From: CAZUNB01 sp964622235 | GTDB lineage: Bacteria > Patescibacteriota > Saccharimonadia > Saccharimonadales > JAGPDM01 | Direction of reading: 5' to 3' | Assembly: GCA_964622235.1 (NCBI GenBank) | Contig: CAZUNB010000012.1 | Span: 1 to 29,297, forward strand | Length of the DNA stretch: 29,297 bases | In this document: positions 1 to 7,739 of the stretch, piece after piece | Layout of the letters: each line of letters starts with the position of its first letter | Position numbering within the stretch: position 1 is the stretch's first letter | The notes under the pieces: model-generated | The model's input: the letters and a program-made list of their open reading frames with translations, nothing else | What the model was told of the DNA's origin: nothing | Databases searched by the model: none | Made by a program: the position numbers and the translations under genes

Positions 1-80
1 GGAGTTTCGACGACTGGGGTCTCGACAACCGGTGGTGTCTCTACGACAGGAGGAGTTTCTACTGGTGGTTTGACTGGGGG
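1..80. repeat. 80-bp exact direct repeat, copy 1 (Pro-rich stalk)
   Basis: Bases 1-80 match 2459-2538 exactly; the first mismatch is 81 (g) against 2539 (a). Both copies encode the PPVVET-type stalk of secreted proteins, in the same strand and frame type. The repeat reaches the window edge, so the true length could be greater. Confidence 0.95.
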
Positions 81-1097
81 GGTTTCGACTGGGGGTTTTG
101 GAGGAGGAGTCTCAACAGGCGGCTTGACTGGTGGCTTTGGTGGAATCGGCGTCACAGACGCAGTATCACACTTGTCTAGCTTTATTTCTTTCGCTGAAGT
201 GCAAGCAGTGTTAATAACCTTTGAACTAGCATTGTATCTAGCCTTGATATCAATCTTCAGCTCTTCGCCTGGTTTTAGGATATACCATGCAGCGCCGGTA
301 CGATCTGTGTTACCTGTGGCAACGATTTTGCCCCCACTTTTCTTCTGCCAGGTTCCACTTACGAAAGTAGTACCGGCTGGAAGCTTGTCTGAAAGAGCAC
401 CGTTAAGAATCACTGTTCCATCATTATCAGTTTGTGATACGAATCGGACAGTTTCACCCTTGTCAGCTGATACATTCTCAACGCCGCCGAAATAAGCTAC
501 GTCAGTTGAGCCAGTAAGATTTTTGGTTACTTTTTTCTGAATATTGAAGTGGTAGCGCTGCGGAGTCGGAAGAGTTGGAGGTTTCACCGGAGCGGTTGGA
601 TGTGCTTTGATTGGATTGCCACAAGACGTTACAATCGCCCACTTGTATTGACCGTTGACCATCTTTACATAAGCAGCAAGCTTATTGGCTGCGAATGAAT
701 CATTGGTTGTGCGGACGTAGAATGTGGTTCCGTTGATTGTTTTTCTAGTAGAATTACCAATAGACTGACGACCCATACTCCAAGCACCGGTGGCAACAAT
801 CTTGCCATTTACTTCAACATTACCGTTCTTGTGAACGAAACCATTAACAATACCGGTGCTGTCATTTGGGTTAATTCCATAATAGTTGAACATGGTTTTA
901 ACACCGCGACTATTGGTATTGTATGCATTTTGAGCTTGGCCTAGACTTGAAACGCCACATTTGATAACTGAGTTCTCGCTACAGTCACCCGCTTGAGCAT
1001 TACTGATTGGAATTAGTACTGCGAACAAAAGTATCAATAGACCTGAAGCCATAATGAGCTTTCGATTGCTTAAAAAATGTTTGATATAGGTTGACAT
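1..1097 (-). CDS. Secreted surface protein with DUF11-like domain and Pro-rich stalk, partial at C-terminus
   Basis: The frame is open from an ATG at 1097 to the window edge, giving about 365 codons with no stop, so the C-terminus is missing. Residues 1-36 form a signal peptide (basic start, hydrophobic core, cleavage probably after NAQA). A middle region carries a DUF11-like pattern: DKLPAGTTFVSGT, then a pro-Gly segment (LKPGEEL) and NTACTSA. DUF11 domains are extracellular beta-sandwich repeats in surface proteins. The last ~60 visible residues are a PPVETP/PPVKP stalk nearly identical to that of the protein at 2254-3012, so a similar sorting-type C-terminus probably lies outside the window. 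A strong GAGGAG ribosome site sits about 8 nt before the ATG. Likely role: cell-wall-anchored adhesin or envelope structure (inferred). The exact target is unknown. Confidence 0.85.
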   Translation of the reverse strand, partial: MSTYIKHFLSNRKLIMASGLLILLFAVLIPISNAQAGDCSENSVIKCGVSSLGQAQNAYNTNSRGVKTMFNYYGINPNDSTGIVNGFVHKNGNVEVNGKIVATGAWSMGRQSIGNSTRKTINGTTFYVRTTNDSFAANKLAAYVKMVNGQYKWAIVTSCGNPIKAHPTAPVKPPTLPTPQRYHFNIQKKVTKNLTGSTDVAYFGGVENVSADKGETVRFVSQTDNDGTVILNGALSDKLPAGTTFVSGTWQKKSGGKIVATGNTDRTGAAWYILKPGEELKIDIKARYNASSKVINTACTSAKEIKLDKCDTASVTPIPPKPPVKPPVETPPPKPPVETPPVKPPVETPPVVETPPVVETPVVET

Positions 1098-1457
1098 GCC
1101 TAACGCTCCTCTTTTTTACTTATTAGTCAGCACATACAAGTGCCTCTAGAAATTGAGCTCAGCTTAGTAATAAACACCGCACGACTCACTAGTTCACTTA
1201 TGCATATCATTATACACATACTATGATAAAACGCAAATATGTTTAAACATAACCACTATTAAGATATCTTACTGTGTAATAAACTGTTTTTTAAGGTCAA
1301 TATAATATCACTCATTATATGTATTTTAATTACTACTGGCCTCATATTAGCTGCAATAGAATAACAGTTGCTCGTGGTAAAGACTTGAGTTGTGTTTGCT
1401 TACAGCATTTTCATGAAGCGCCAACGAGTTTTAGCGAAATAACCTAGTAACAATTCA
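1098..1457. other. Intergenic region, 360 bp
   Basis: This AT-rich stretch lies between two leftward genes. It holds the ribosome site and candidate promoter of the DUF11-like gene. I see no open frame of note, no tRNA-like fold and no clear terminator hairpin with a T run on either strand. Confidence 0.6.
1209..1236 (-). promoter_or_regulatory. Candidate sigma70-type promoter for the DUF11-like protein
   Basis: Read on the minus strand: -35 TTGCGT (1231-1236), 16-bp spacer, -10 TATAAT (1209-1214). The predicted transcript start lies near 1202, leaving a leader of about 105 nt before the ATG at 1097. The -10 is perfect and the -35 matches the consensus at three of six bases. Confidence 0.45.
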
Positions 1458-2222
1458 CTACACTAGATAATATCTTTCTTTCGCTTCTCTATAGCTTTCG
1501 GGAACTGTTGATTCATCTTCTCTATCTTTCGGCGTCGTATAAAAATCTAATCCTCTTATGTCTAATCCATTTATGCTTAGCCCATTTTTGATACGCGAGA
1601 CCCACAATTTGTCTTTTAATGTTTCGTCTCTAGTGGCACGATCCATTAAATCGAAATAGAAATTTCTATACTTCTGCAGCTTATCTCCCCCAGCGATTAC
1701 ATCAAGAAACATCGCTACAGTTATCGGACTATTTTTGAGATCATATAATTCTCTATAAATAACATTTCTTGATAATGGGAAAACAGCGAGATCGTGCTCA
1801 ATGTCGACACCACTAGCTACTCGCATAGCAGTATCAAGATCGTGATCAATACTAGATACAGCATTCGCTCTCGCTATCATCATACTACCTTCATCCTTCA
1901 CACCCACTCTTTCTGAAGACTGACCCACAACCTCATCTTCATCGAAAAATACAAAGCCATCAAAATCACTTGGTCTAGGTTTTTGTTTTGTCTTCGTATT
2001 GATTGGTGGACTTGCTTCGAATCGGCTCGAACTTCCATATTGCACTATTGCTATTAGGGGATATTCTAAGGCAAGTGCTTCGTAGACTACAATTGATTTA
2101 TTTTTCAAATGTAACGAATAGGCTTCAGCCCTAATTGGTACTTCTTCAGCTGGCTCAATCCCAGTTTTTTGGGCTTCCTCGCATAATACAGCCCACTCTC
2201 CTTCTTCAGTTTCACCTATCAT
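1458..2222 (-). CDS. Uncharacterised acidic soluble protein, 254 aa
   Basis: I do not recognise a family. The protein has no signal peptide and no membrane segment, so it is probably cytoplasmic. It is rich in Asp and Glu. It begins MIGETEEGEW, has a mid-protein stretch SDFDGFVFFDEDEVVG, and a C-terminal part with repeated NGLxIxGLD wording (NGLSINGLDIRGLDF) near residues 213-227. The ATG at 2222 is preceded by AGGAAG about 10 nt upstream, which supports the start. It sits between two secreted-protein genes on the same strand, 31 nt downstream of the sortase-type gene, so it may be cotranscribed with it. It could be a lineage-specific orphan; no function is claimed. Confidence 0.7.
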   Translation of the reverse strand: MIGETEEGEWAVLCEEAQKTGIEPAEEVPIRAEAYSLHLKNKSIVVYEALALEYPLIAIVQYGSSSRFEASPPINTKTKQKPRPSDFDGFVFFDEDEVVGQSSERVGVKDEGSMMIARANAVSSIDHDLDTAMRVASGVDIEHDLAVFPLSRNVIYRELYDLKNSPITVAMFLDVIAGGDKLQKYRNFYFDLMDRATRDETLKDKLWVSRIKNGLSINGLDIRGLDFYTTPKDREDESTVPESYREAKERYYLV

Positions 2223-2253
2223 AGTATTGAATGCTTCCTAGTTCACGAAAAAA

Positions 2254-3012
2254 CTACTTATTTAGCAACGTTTTCAAAAGTTTTCGACGACTCTGTCGTA
2301 GGTAGCCGAATGTTCCAGCGGTAGTACTGATACCAAGTACTGCTGAGGCAGTAGCGCCAGTTTTAGGAATTGCCGGAGCTGGAGCTGGTGTTGGCACTGG
2401 TGCTGCGACCACTTCTACAACTGGCTCTGGCTCTTCGACAACAGGTGTTACCTCAACTGGAGTTTCGACGACTGGGGTCTCGACAACCGGTGGTGTCTCT
2501 ACGACAGGAGGAGTTTCTACTGGTGGTTTGACTGGGGGAGTCGGCGTCACAACACAGCTACCATTTCCACCTTTGATAAAGTCCTTTAACCCACCGTCAA
2601 CAAACTTGCCGTTCTGATACATATAATTAGCAGTACCATCAGCTGCACGTGGGTTGGTACTGGCGAGGACGTCAGCTTGATAAATACAGTTTGGAATTTG
2701 CATCGTCATAGTGTGATGACCAGGGGCAAAGTAACCAGTTTTGTGTTTGTAAAGAACTTGATCATTAATTCCTTCAACCGTCATACGCTTCCAGACAGCC
2801 ACCGTAACTGGCGCGGTACAATCCTTACCAATAACTTCAAAAGTTGCGGTAATGTTTGAACCATTTGTACTGAATGAACTTCCCCATTTATTTGGTAGGA
2901 TCTCGCGGACTTCACACGTACCTTTTGCTGATACTGGCTGCGGGCTAAGAACTGCAAAACCTGCAATCGCGCTGATAAATAAACCAAGAACAATATATGT
3001 AGCTTTCAACAT
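2254..3012 (-). CDS. Secreted Pro-rich protein with sortase-type (IPKTG) anchor, 252 aa
   Basis: Residues 1-29 are a signal peptide (hydrophobic core, cleavage probably after PVSA). A small extracellular domain of ~130 residues with Cys residues follows. Then comes a stalk of repeated PPVVET/PVVEV units, then IPKTG at about 215-219, a hydrophobic stretch and a basic tail (RQSRRKLLK). That is the classic layout of a sortase substrate, with IPKTG as an LPXTG variant. The globular domain is not recognised. I chose the ATG at 3012: an in-frame GTG at 3030 would add six residues but lies only about 5 nt from the predicted transcript start and has no ribosome site. The stalk shares 80 identical bases with the gene at the window start. 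No sortase gene is visible in this window. Confidence 0.85.
   Translation of the reverse strand: MLKATYIVLGLFISAIAGFAVLSPQPVSAKGTCEVREILPNKWGSSFSTNGSNITATFEVIGKDCTAPVTVAVWKRMTVEGINDQVLYKHKTGYFAPGHHTMTMQIPNCIYQADVLASTNPRAADGTANYMYQNGKFVDGGLKDFIKGGNGSCVVTPTPPVKPPVETPPVVETPPVVETPVVETPVEVTPVVEEPEPVVEVVAAPVPTPAPAPAIPKTGATASAVLGISTTAGTFGYLRQSRRKLLKTLLNK
2459..2538. repeat. 80-bp exact direct repeat, copy 2 (Pro-rich stalk)
   Basis: This is the second copy of the repeat at 1-80. It lies inside the Pro-rich stalk of the complete sortase-type protein at 2254-3012. Identity at the DNA level, beyond what low-complexity protein sequence requires, suggests recent duplication or gene conversion between neighbouring paralogous stalks. 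Confidence 0.95.
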
Positions 3013-3041
3013 GAAAATTTCCAATTTCACTTAATATTCAT

Positions 3042-3069
3042 ATTATACATTAATTTAATAAAAATGCAA
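3042..3069 (-). promoter_or_regulatory. Candidate promoter for the IPKTG protein
   Basis: Minus strand: -35 TTGCAT (3064-3069), 16-bp spacer, -10 TATAAT (3042-3047). The predicted transcript start is near 3035, giving a leader of about 23 nt to the ATG at 3012. The element lies in the short divergent region shared with the S8 protease gene, which also has a plus-strand TATAAT at 3088-3093 and TATACT at 3102-3107. Confidence 0.5.
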
Positions 3070-3131
3070 GTATATTATAAACATCAGTATAATTAATCTG
3101 CTATACTTCAACAAGAAAAGAAGATAAAAAT

Positions 3132-4943
3132 ATGAAAAATAAAACTTCACGCTTAAAAATAGCTTCGGTGGTTGGAGTCACTAGCCTGTCTGCGATTATA
3201 CTGTCGATACCTATTATGATGTGGCTTGCTATTAATCCATTAACACCTGCCCCGATAGATCTGACGACTGAGAAACCGGAAAAAATAGTGGTTGTTCAAG
3301 AGAAAATTAGCCCCGAAAGCACACAAAAACAATTGAGCTCAATTAAAACCGGTAGTAATCCACAAAAAAATCTCGCATCTGAAAATAATGAAATTAAACA
3401 AAAACCCAATCAACCAAAAATCGTCAATCTAGAAAGTAATGAAAAATTTCCTCTTCGAATCTATAAACCGCTGTCGGCACCTAATGACCCGAATGCAAAC
3501 CAATGGTGGTTCGGTAAAATCGGCCTCGATAAAACCTGGAATACACCAGCTGGCGACTACCAAACGACATTAGCTATCATTGACACAGGCTTTGCGCTCA
3601 ACCACGAAGAATTTAGTGACCGCTTCTACCAAAATAGTGGTGAAATCGGTCTCGCAGCTGACCAAAACCCTAGCCAACTCAACTGTAGTGACCAAGGCAT
3701 ACCGCTCGATCAAAGTTGTAATAATATCGATGATAATTCTGATGGAATTACTGACAACGAATCAGGTGGAGTTGAGTATGAAAATCGTTCGTTTCTCAAC
3801 TGTAGTGACCGAGGCATACCGCTCGAAAAATCTTGCAACTTAATCGATGATGATGACAACGGCTTTGCTGATGACGTTAGTGGTTGGGATTTTATCAGTG
3901 GAGACAAATCACCACAAGCTGGCGAAACGAATCCATCAGGCACAGGCACAAAACACGGGAGCTATGTTGCCGGAGCGGCAGCGGCTAATAATAATAATGG
4001 CAAAGGCATTGCAGGAGTTGATAATCATACGAAAATTTTGCCAATCCAAGCACTTGATGACAACAGCTTCGGTCATACTATCAGTGTTGCCCGATCTGTA
4101 CGTTATGCAGCCGCGATGAGTGCCGATGTTATTAGTCTCAGCCTTGGTACACAATACAATGATCCTTATCTACGTGAAGCAATTTACGATGCACACGCGG
4201 CTGGAAGCATCGTGATTGCCGCAAGTGGCAATGACGGATGCAACTGCATAAACTATCCAGCCAACTTCCCGGAAGTATTAGCAGTCGGCGCTAGTTCTCC
4301 AAGTGACCAGCCGTACTCGTTTAGTAATTATGGTACTAATCTCGATATCATAGCCCCTGGAGCTGGTTTTCATGTACCAACCTGGAATAATAATGATCAA
4401 ACTGCCGCCTATGCTGATGATATCGCAGGAACATCACTATCAACGCCGTTAGTGGCTGGAAGCTTAAGTAAACTAAAAAGCTACATGCCGAATGCGACCA
4501 ATGTTGAATTAATCGGACTTTTAACCGAGCAATCAAATCACTTGTCATTGAGTGCAAATCAACCGAGGACTAATAATCTTGGTTTTGGTCGGCTCGATGT
4601 TTTTAGTGCATATAGCCGGACTCAGTCACCTTTTGATTTTCCGTTGATTTATGGGTTCTCTGGTGTAAGTTCGGGTGGTAAAACTGGTGCACAGCCAGAA
4701 CCAGTCGGCCACCAAACAACTGTTCATGATTGTCGTGCACAAAATAAAATTGGCACAACTCCTGTTTGGTATATTGATGCTAACCCAGACTATTTTACTT
4801 CAAGTCAAGCCGAGTGGGAACGAGAGAGAGACAGTGGTAAATCTAGCCGGTTACTTGGCTACTCTTGCTTGGTTCTACCAGGTGAAACAATTGGTAGCTT
4901 CAGACAAATCGACCCAATAAAAGAATTCATTAAACCGAACTAA
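3132..4943 (+). CDS. Subtilisin-like serine protease (S8 family), membrane-anchored or secreted, 603 aa
   Basis: Residues 10-35 form a signal peptide or anchor, followed by a ~70-residue Lys/Gln/Asn-rich linker. The S8 catalytic domain spans about 120-495. The catalytic Asp is in AIIDTG (D151), His in GTKHGSYVAG (H275), the oxyanion Asn in AASGNDG (N367), and Ser in GTSLSTP (S435), so the full triad is present. Between Asp and His lies a tandem duplication of a Cys/Asp-rich loop (units at residues ~183 and ~222, 39 residues apart); the second ends in DDDDNGFADDVSGWDF, a loop found in many envelope S8 proteases. A C-terminal extension of ~105 residues with two or more Cys is unassigned. The gene is divergent from the IPKTG gene and convergent with the next gene. 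Likely role: extracellular proteolysis or processing of surface proteins (inferred). Confidence 0.93.
   Translation: MKNKTSRLKIASVVGVTSLSAIILSIPIMMWLAINPLTPAPIDLTTEKPEKIVVVQEKISPESTQKQLSSIKTGSNPQKNLASENNEIKQKPNQPKIVNLESNEKFPLRIYKPLSAPNDPNANQWWFGKIGLDKTWNTPAGDYQTTLAIIDTGFALNHEEFSDRFYQNSGEIGLAADQNPSQLNCSDQGIPLDQSCNNIDDNSDGITDNESGGVEYENRSFLNCSDRGIPLEKSCNLIDDDDNGFADDVSGWDFISGDKSPQAGETNPSGTGTKHGSYVAGAAAANNNNGKGIAGVDNHTKILPIQALDDNSFGHTISVARSVRYAAAMSADVISLSLGTQYNDPYLREAIYDAHAAGSIVIAASGNDGCNCINYPANFPEVLAVGASSPSDQPYSFSNYGTNLDIIAPGAGFHVPTWNNNDQTAAYADDIAGTSLSTPLVAGSLSKLKSYMPNATNVELIGLLTEQSNHLSLSANQPRTNNLGFGRLDVFSAYSRTQSPFDFPLIYGFSGVSSGGKTGAQPEPVGHQTTVHDCRAQNKIGTTPVWYIDANPDYFTSSQAEWERERDSGKSSRLLGYSCLVLPGETIGSFRQIDPIKEFIKPN
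3678..3871 (+). repeat. Tandem duplication inside the S8 protease gene
   Basis: Two units start at 3678 and 3795, 117 bp (39 codons) apart. Each encodes LNCSDxGIPLxxSCNxIDD followed by a DxxDG- or DDNG-type acidic loop. The DNA is still highly similar over the first ~33 bp of each unit, so the duplication is fairly recent. The acidic loops resemble calcium-binding loops of the EF-hand or thrombospondin-3 kind (inferred). Confidence 0.85.
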
Positions 4944-4961
4944 TTTTTTGTTCAATATATA

Positions 4962-6506
4962 TTATGTTGCTAAAGCCCACTCTTTTTGAGCCATAATATT
5001 GATCAATGTCTTATTTGCTCCTGCTTGTTCTAGAACTAGTTCATTCACTCGATCGATTAAATCATCAACCGCCGATGTTGCAATCTGATGATCAATAGAA
5101 GCTAAAATTTGCGAGTAATAGCAAGTTAGCACTATTATCGATTGAGCCGCTTCATCTTCGCCTACCGTATCGAGAATTTGTACGATGTTTTCCTTTGCAG
5201 CTACAGATATAATTACCGCTGCTTCTTGAATTGTTTTTTCTAAATCATCTAGCTCCTCAGCTGAATCCAGCAAATCGTTGCTTTCGACTTGCGACATAGA
5301 AAAATGTCCTCTAATTTCTGTTTTTGCCACTAATACGACTTCAAGCATATCCGCATGATCTTTTATTGAAATTCCAAGCTGTTCCACTACCTGTTGCGTT
5401 ACTTCACCATTGCTATCAGTAATATCCACTATTTGTGCTGCTGCAAGCATGTCATCAAGTAATTCGTCGGTTGCGTCAGTCTGGTCTCCAACCGAATGGA
5501 TCATCTTCTCGTAGATCATTGCGACTCGAGATAAAGTCCGGACCATCTCATTGTCGTCTACTAAATCATTAAGCTGATCGACGGTAATTCCTTCTATACC
5601 TTGCGATTGTTCATGAACAGTCGTATCGATTTCTGAAATATCCAATTCAGAATCATTTAGATTAACAGTGTCTCGTTTCAAATCAGGTTGCTTTGAGGGT
5701 TGTTGCTCACTATCAAGCCCTTCGACCTCCTCAACAGTAGCTAATGCCAGGTATTGTTCAACTTCGGTGACAAGCTCTATCGATTCATCACGTATAATTT
5801 CCTCTGCTACTTGCCCCAAAACATCATACTCAACAAAGAGTCCAGCTATCTGATTGGCTTGGTTCTGTAAGTCTTCAGTAGAAACTTCAGTCGTTGCTCC
5901 TATTCCTATCCTATCTGGAAGCAGTAATTCGGACTTCTCTAGATCAACTTCTGTTACGTACCTCGAATACTCGACATCAAAAACCTCAAGTATACTCTCT
6001 ATATTCTCGCTATCCCCCACTTTGTCATTAAGCCACTGCTCAGTGACATAATAGTCAGGACCCATAACAGCTTGAGCTGCTATTATTGCCGCAATAGGAT
6101 TTCCGCCAATTTCTTCAGTACTAGGAACCTGTCTTTTAGCATATTCAGTCACCTCAATAGAACTAGAAACTGAACTCTTCATAGTGTCAGAGACTGTTGT
6201 CTTTACTTCAGTGGAAATGATAGCTCCAGCAGCATTGGGTGGAAGTAAATCAATAGCCTCTGCGACTGAAGCTGCAACTCTTCGTCCAATTCCTTGCTCT
6301 AAATGTAAATCATTTGCCCACAACTCTGCTTCTTTTATCAAACCTTCAATTGATTGAGGAGAAATACCTTCATTTTCAAGGCTCGTCGGTTCTCCTTCTT
6401 GATTAGTTGGCATCTGATCAATAAGCGGCAACGAACCAGGCTGCTGGGGTCCGCTTAAAGATGGGGGGCTATCCATGCTGCTTGGCATCATTTCTGCTGT
6501 ATTCAT
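4962..6506 (-). CDS. Uncharacterised acidic helical protein, 514 aa
   Basis: No family is recognised. The N-terminal ~50 residues are Pro/Ser/Gln-rich and look disordered. The rest is strongly acidic (many Glu and Asp), with alternating hydrophobic and charged residues that suggest long amphipathic helices or coiled coil. There is no signal peptide and no membrane segment, so it is probably cytoplasmic. A short spacer near residues 265-300 (EQQPSKQPDLKRD and following) splits it into two helical halves of about 200 residues. The start is an ATG at 6506 with AGGAAT just upstream; a TATAAT at 6518-6523 lies very close to it. It converges with the S8 protease gene, with only 18 bp between the stops. 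It could be a lineage-specific structural or scaffold protein. Confidence 0.72.
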   Translation of the reverse strand: MNTAEMMPSSMDSPPSLSGPQQPGSLPLIDQMPTNQEGEPTSLENEGISPQSIEGLIKEAELWANDLHLEQGIGRRVAASVAEAIDLLPPNAAGAIISTEVKTTVSDTMKSSVSSSIEVTEYAKRQVPSTEEIGGNPIAAIIAAQAVMGPDYYVTEQWLNDKVGDSENIESILEVFDVEYSRYVTEVDLEKSELLLPDRIGIGATTEVSTEDLQNQANQIAGLFVEYDVLGQVAEEIIRDESIELVTEVEQYLALATVEEVEGLDSEQQPSKQPDLKRDTVNLNDSELDISEIDTTVHEQSQGIEGITVDQLNDLVDDNEMVRTLSRVAMIYEKMIHSVGDQTDATDELLDDMLAAAQIVDITDSNGEVTQQVVEQLGISIKDHADMLEVVLVAKTEIRGHFSMSQVESNDLLDSAEELDDLEKTIQEAAVIISVAAKENIVQILDTVGEDEAAQSIIVLTCYYSQILASIDHQIATSAVDDLIDRVNELVLEQAGANKTLINIMAQKEWALAT

Positions 6507-6736
6507 AATATTCCTAGATTATAGTTATTAACTACTAAAAAACTTTTTTGTTATTTTGATTTTGGTTTAAGTTAACGAGAGATAAAAAAGAAAGGTAGAC
6601 TAAAAAATCCTAGGAATAGGTTTTGATTTTGTGCTGATTGTTTCATATCGGCTACCTCTCAATTAATAGTCTATAAAAAATAACATTTCAAAAGTTCTTT
6701 GTCAAATAATCTTACTAATTTGAGCTCTTAATCAAT

Positions 6737-6758
6737 TCAACTTTGATAACAAAGTTGA
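6737..6758. repeat. Perfect 9-bp hairpin
   Basis: TCAACTTTG (6737-6745), loop ATAA (6746-6749), CAAAGTTGA (6750-6758). No T run follows on either strand, so it is not a typical intrinsic terminator. Confidence 0.8.
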
Positions 6759-6970
6759 GCAAACTACTGGGCTTTCACGTCGCTAGATATGTTCATTGTA
6801 AAATGGAACAATCACAAACAGAACTCGCAGCTTATAGCTACTCAAACACTGTTTGTATCATTATTGTGTATTTTACATTCACATCCTGGCTTTGGCTCTT
6901 GTGCGCCCAGACCAAGGTCATCGAAACTATAATTGGCTTTCGGCTTAGGTCGAGCATCCGCAAAAACTGA

Positions 6971-7068
6971 GAAATAATTTATATTATTATCCATGCGTGA
7001 TGAGGACAGTCTTTAGACCGACCAGCGGGAGTTCCGCAAGAACCAAAGATAATAAGATAAATTATTTC
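6971..7068. ncRNA. Candidate structured RNA closed by a 21-bp stem
   Basis: The arms 6971-6991 and 7048-7068 are complementary over 21 bp with a single A-G mismatch at position 13. The enclosed 56 bases are more GC-rich than the arms and can form GTC/GAC around TTTA (7009-7018), then either GCGG/CCGC (7026-7037) or GTTC/GAAC around CGCAA (7031-7043). These last two are mutually exclusive, as in a switch. A long AT stem closing a small structured core fits an RNA element. Strand and identity are unknown, and I know no family that matches. Confidence 0.35.
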
Positions 7069-7101
7069 ATCATGTTTTGAAGGTAGTGAGAGAGCTTTGT
7101 G

Positions 7102-7123
7102 TTACTTTGCCGGTGCAAAGTAA
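7102..7123. repeat. Perfect 9-bp hairpin
   Basis: TTACTTTGC (7102-7110), loop CGGT, GCAAAGTAA (7115-7123). It lies 77 bp beyond the stop of the minus-strand gene at 7200-7697 but has no T run on the minus strand, so terminator function is doubtful. Confidence 0.8.
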
Positions 7124-7199
7124 TGAATACTTATGGTGATTAGAAGTACGTCCACCGTGTCGACTAATTACGCTTGCCTCAGTGGTTTGTCGATACTCA

Positions 7200-7697
7200 T
7201 TATGGGCTTGCGTACACCAGGCTGGCATCTATAGCTAAACTCTTTACCACTGTCTTGCCATCCTTTTTAGTAACATCGCACACAAAGAGTACAGAGCTAT
7301 CATCGTCTTTATTTTTACCATTCCATTGGAAGGTCGCTTCACCTTCACCAGTCTCGGTCAGATAATCATTGTAATTCCATATATCGATTATTGATACTTT
7401 TTTAGTGTTTATATAATTTTTTAAAATTATAAAATCTTGACACGTTTTGTCTGCGTCTGACTTAGTAATTTTTGTCTGGTTGGGCTGGGCTTCCTCTTTT
7501 TTTGGCTGGGTGTCTTTAGCTATTGGTTTAGACTGTTGTACTTGCTGTTGGCTATTGTCGCTATTAGCAAAGTAAAACACAACTGAACCTAGAAAAATTA
7601 TGCCTAGAAAAAGTACAGCAAAGACTGAACCTACAATTATTAACGCTTTTTGATTGTTAGACTTATTACCGTCTGGCTTTTTATTATTGTCATTCAT
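7200..7697 (-). CDS. Bitopic membrane protein with extracytoplasmic two-Cys domain, 165 aa
   Basis: The protein has a short Asn/Lys-rich cytoplasmic N-terminus, one membrane helix at about 18-44, a Gln/Lys-rich linker and an outer domain of ~80 residues. The outer domain has one Cys near its start (DKTCQDF) and one near its end (LFVCDVT), which may form a disulfide. The same plan (polar N-terminus, single helix, two-Cys outer domain) is seen in the 288-aa protein at 14272-15138, but I see no clear sequence homology between them. No family is recognised. The ATG at 7697 lacks a strong ribosome site. It lies 42 bp downstream of the response-regulator gene on the same strand. Confidence 0.75.
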   Translation of the reverse strand: MNDNNKKPDGNKSNNQKALIIVGSVFAVLFLGIIFLGSVVFYFANSDNSQQQVQQSKPIAKDTQPKKEEAQPNQTKITKSDADKTCQDFIILKNYINTKKVSIIDIWNYNDYLTETGEGEATFQWNGKNKDDDSSVLFVCDVTKKDGKTVVKSLAIDASLVYASP

Positions 7698-7739
7698 TTT
7701 ATGACACTTTTTATTTTACTACCTGAAATATAGATAAAA

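Larger units (their letters stand above)
6507..7199. other. Non-coding region of 693 bp rich in perfect inverted repeats
   Basis: No convincing gene is present: the longest frame (6743-6970, plus) begins at a TTG without a ribosome site. The stretch contains at least three strong hairpins: 6737-6758 (9-bp perfect stem, ATAA loop), 6971-7068 (21-bp stem, one mismatch) and 7102-7123 (9-bp perfect stem, CGGT loop). Smaller stems lie between them, for example 6843-6855. This density suggests a structured RNA or a regulatory or recombination site. I could not match it to tmRNA, RNase P, SRP or 6S RNA. Confidence 0.6.

Noticed and set aside
1..150. GGTGGTTTGACTGG-type repeats as a CRISPR or minisatellite array
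   Set aside because: They are codon-level repeats of the PPVETP/PPVKP stalk, in frame with a signal-peptide protein.
6743..6970. 75-codon frame on the plus strand in the non-coding stretch
   Set aside because: It starts at a TTG without a ribosome site, has no recognisable domain, and runs through inverted repeats.
6800..7050. Possible tmRNA or RNase P RNA, from ACAGAACTCGCAGCTTA near 6817 and GAGGACAGTC near 7002
   Set aside because: The two RNase P-like phrases are in the wrong order and do not pair to form P4. There is no tmRNA acceptor end, T arm or stop codon after the tag-like CTCGCAGCT.
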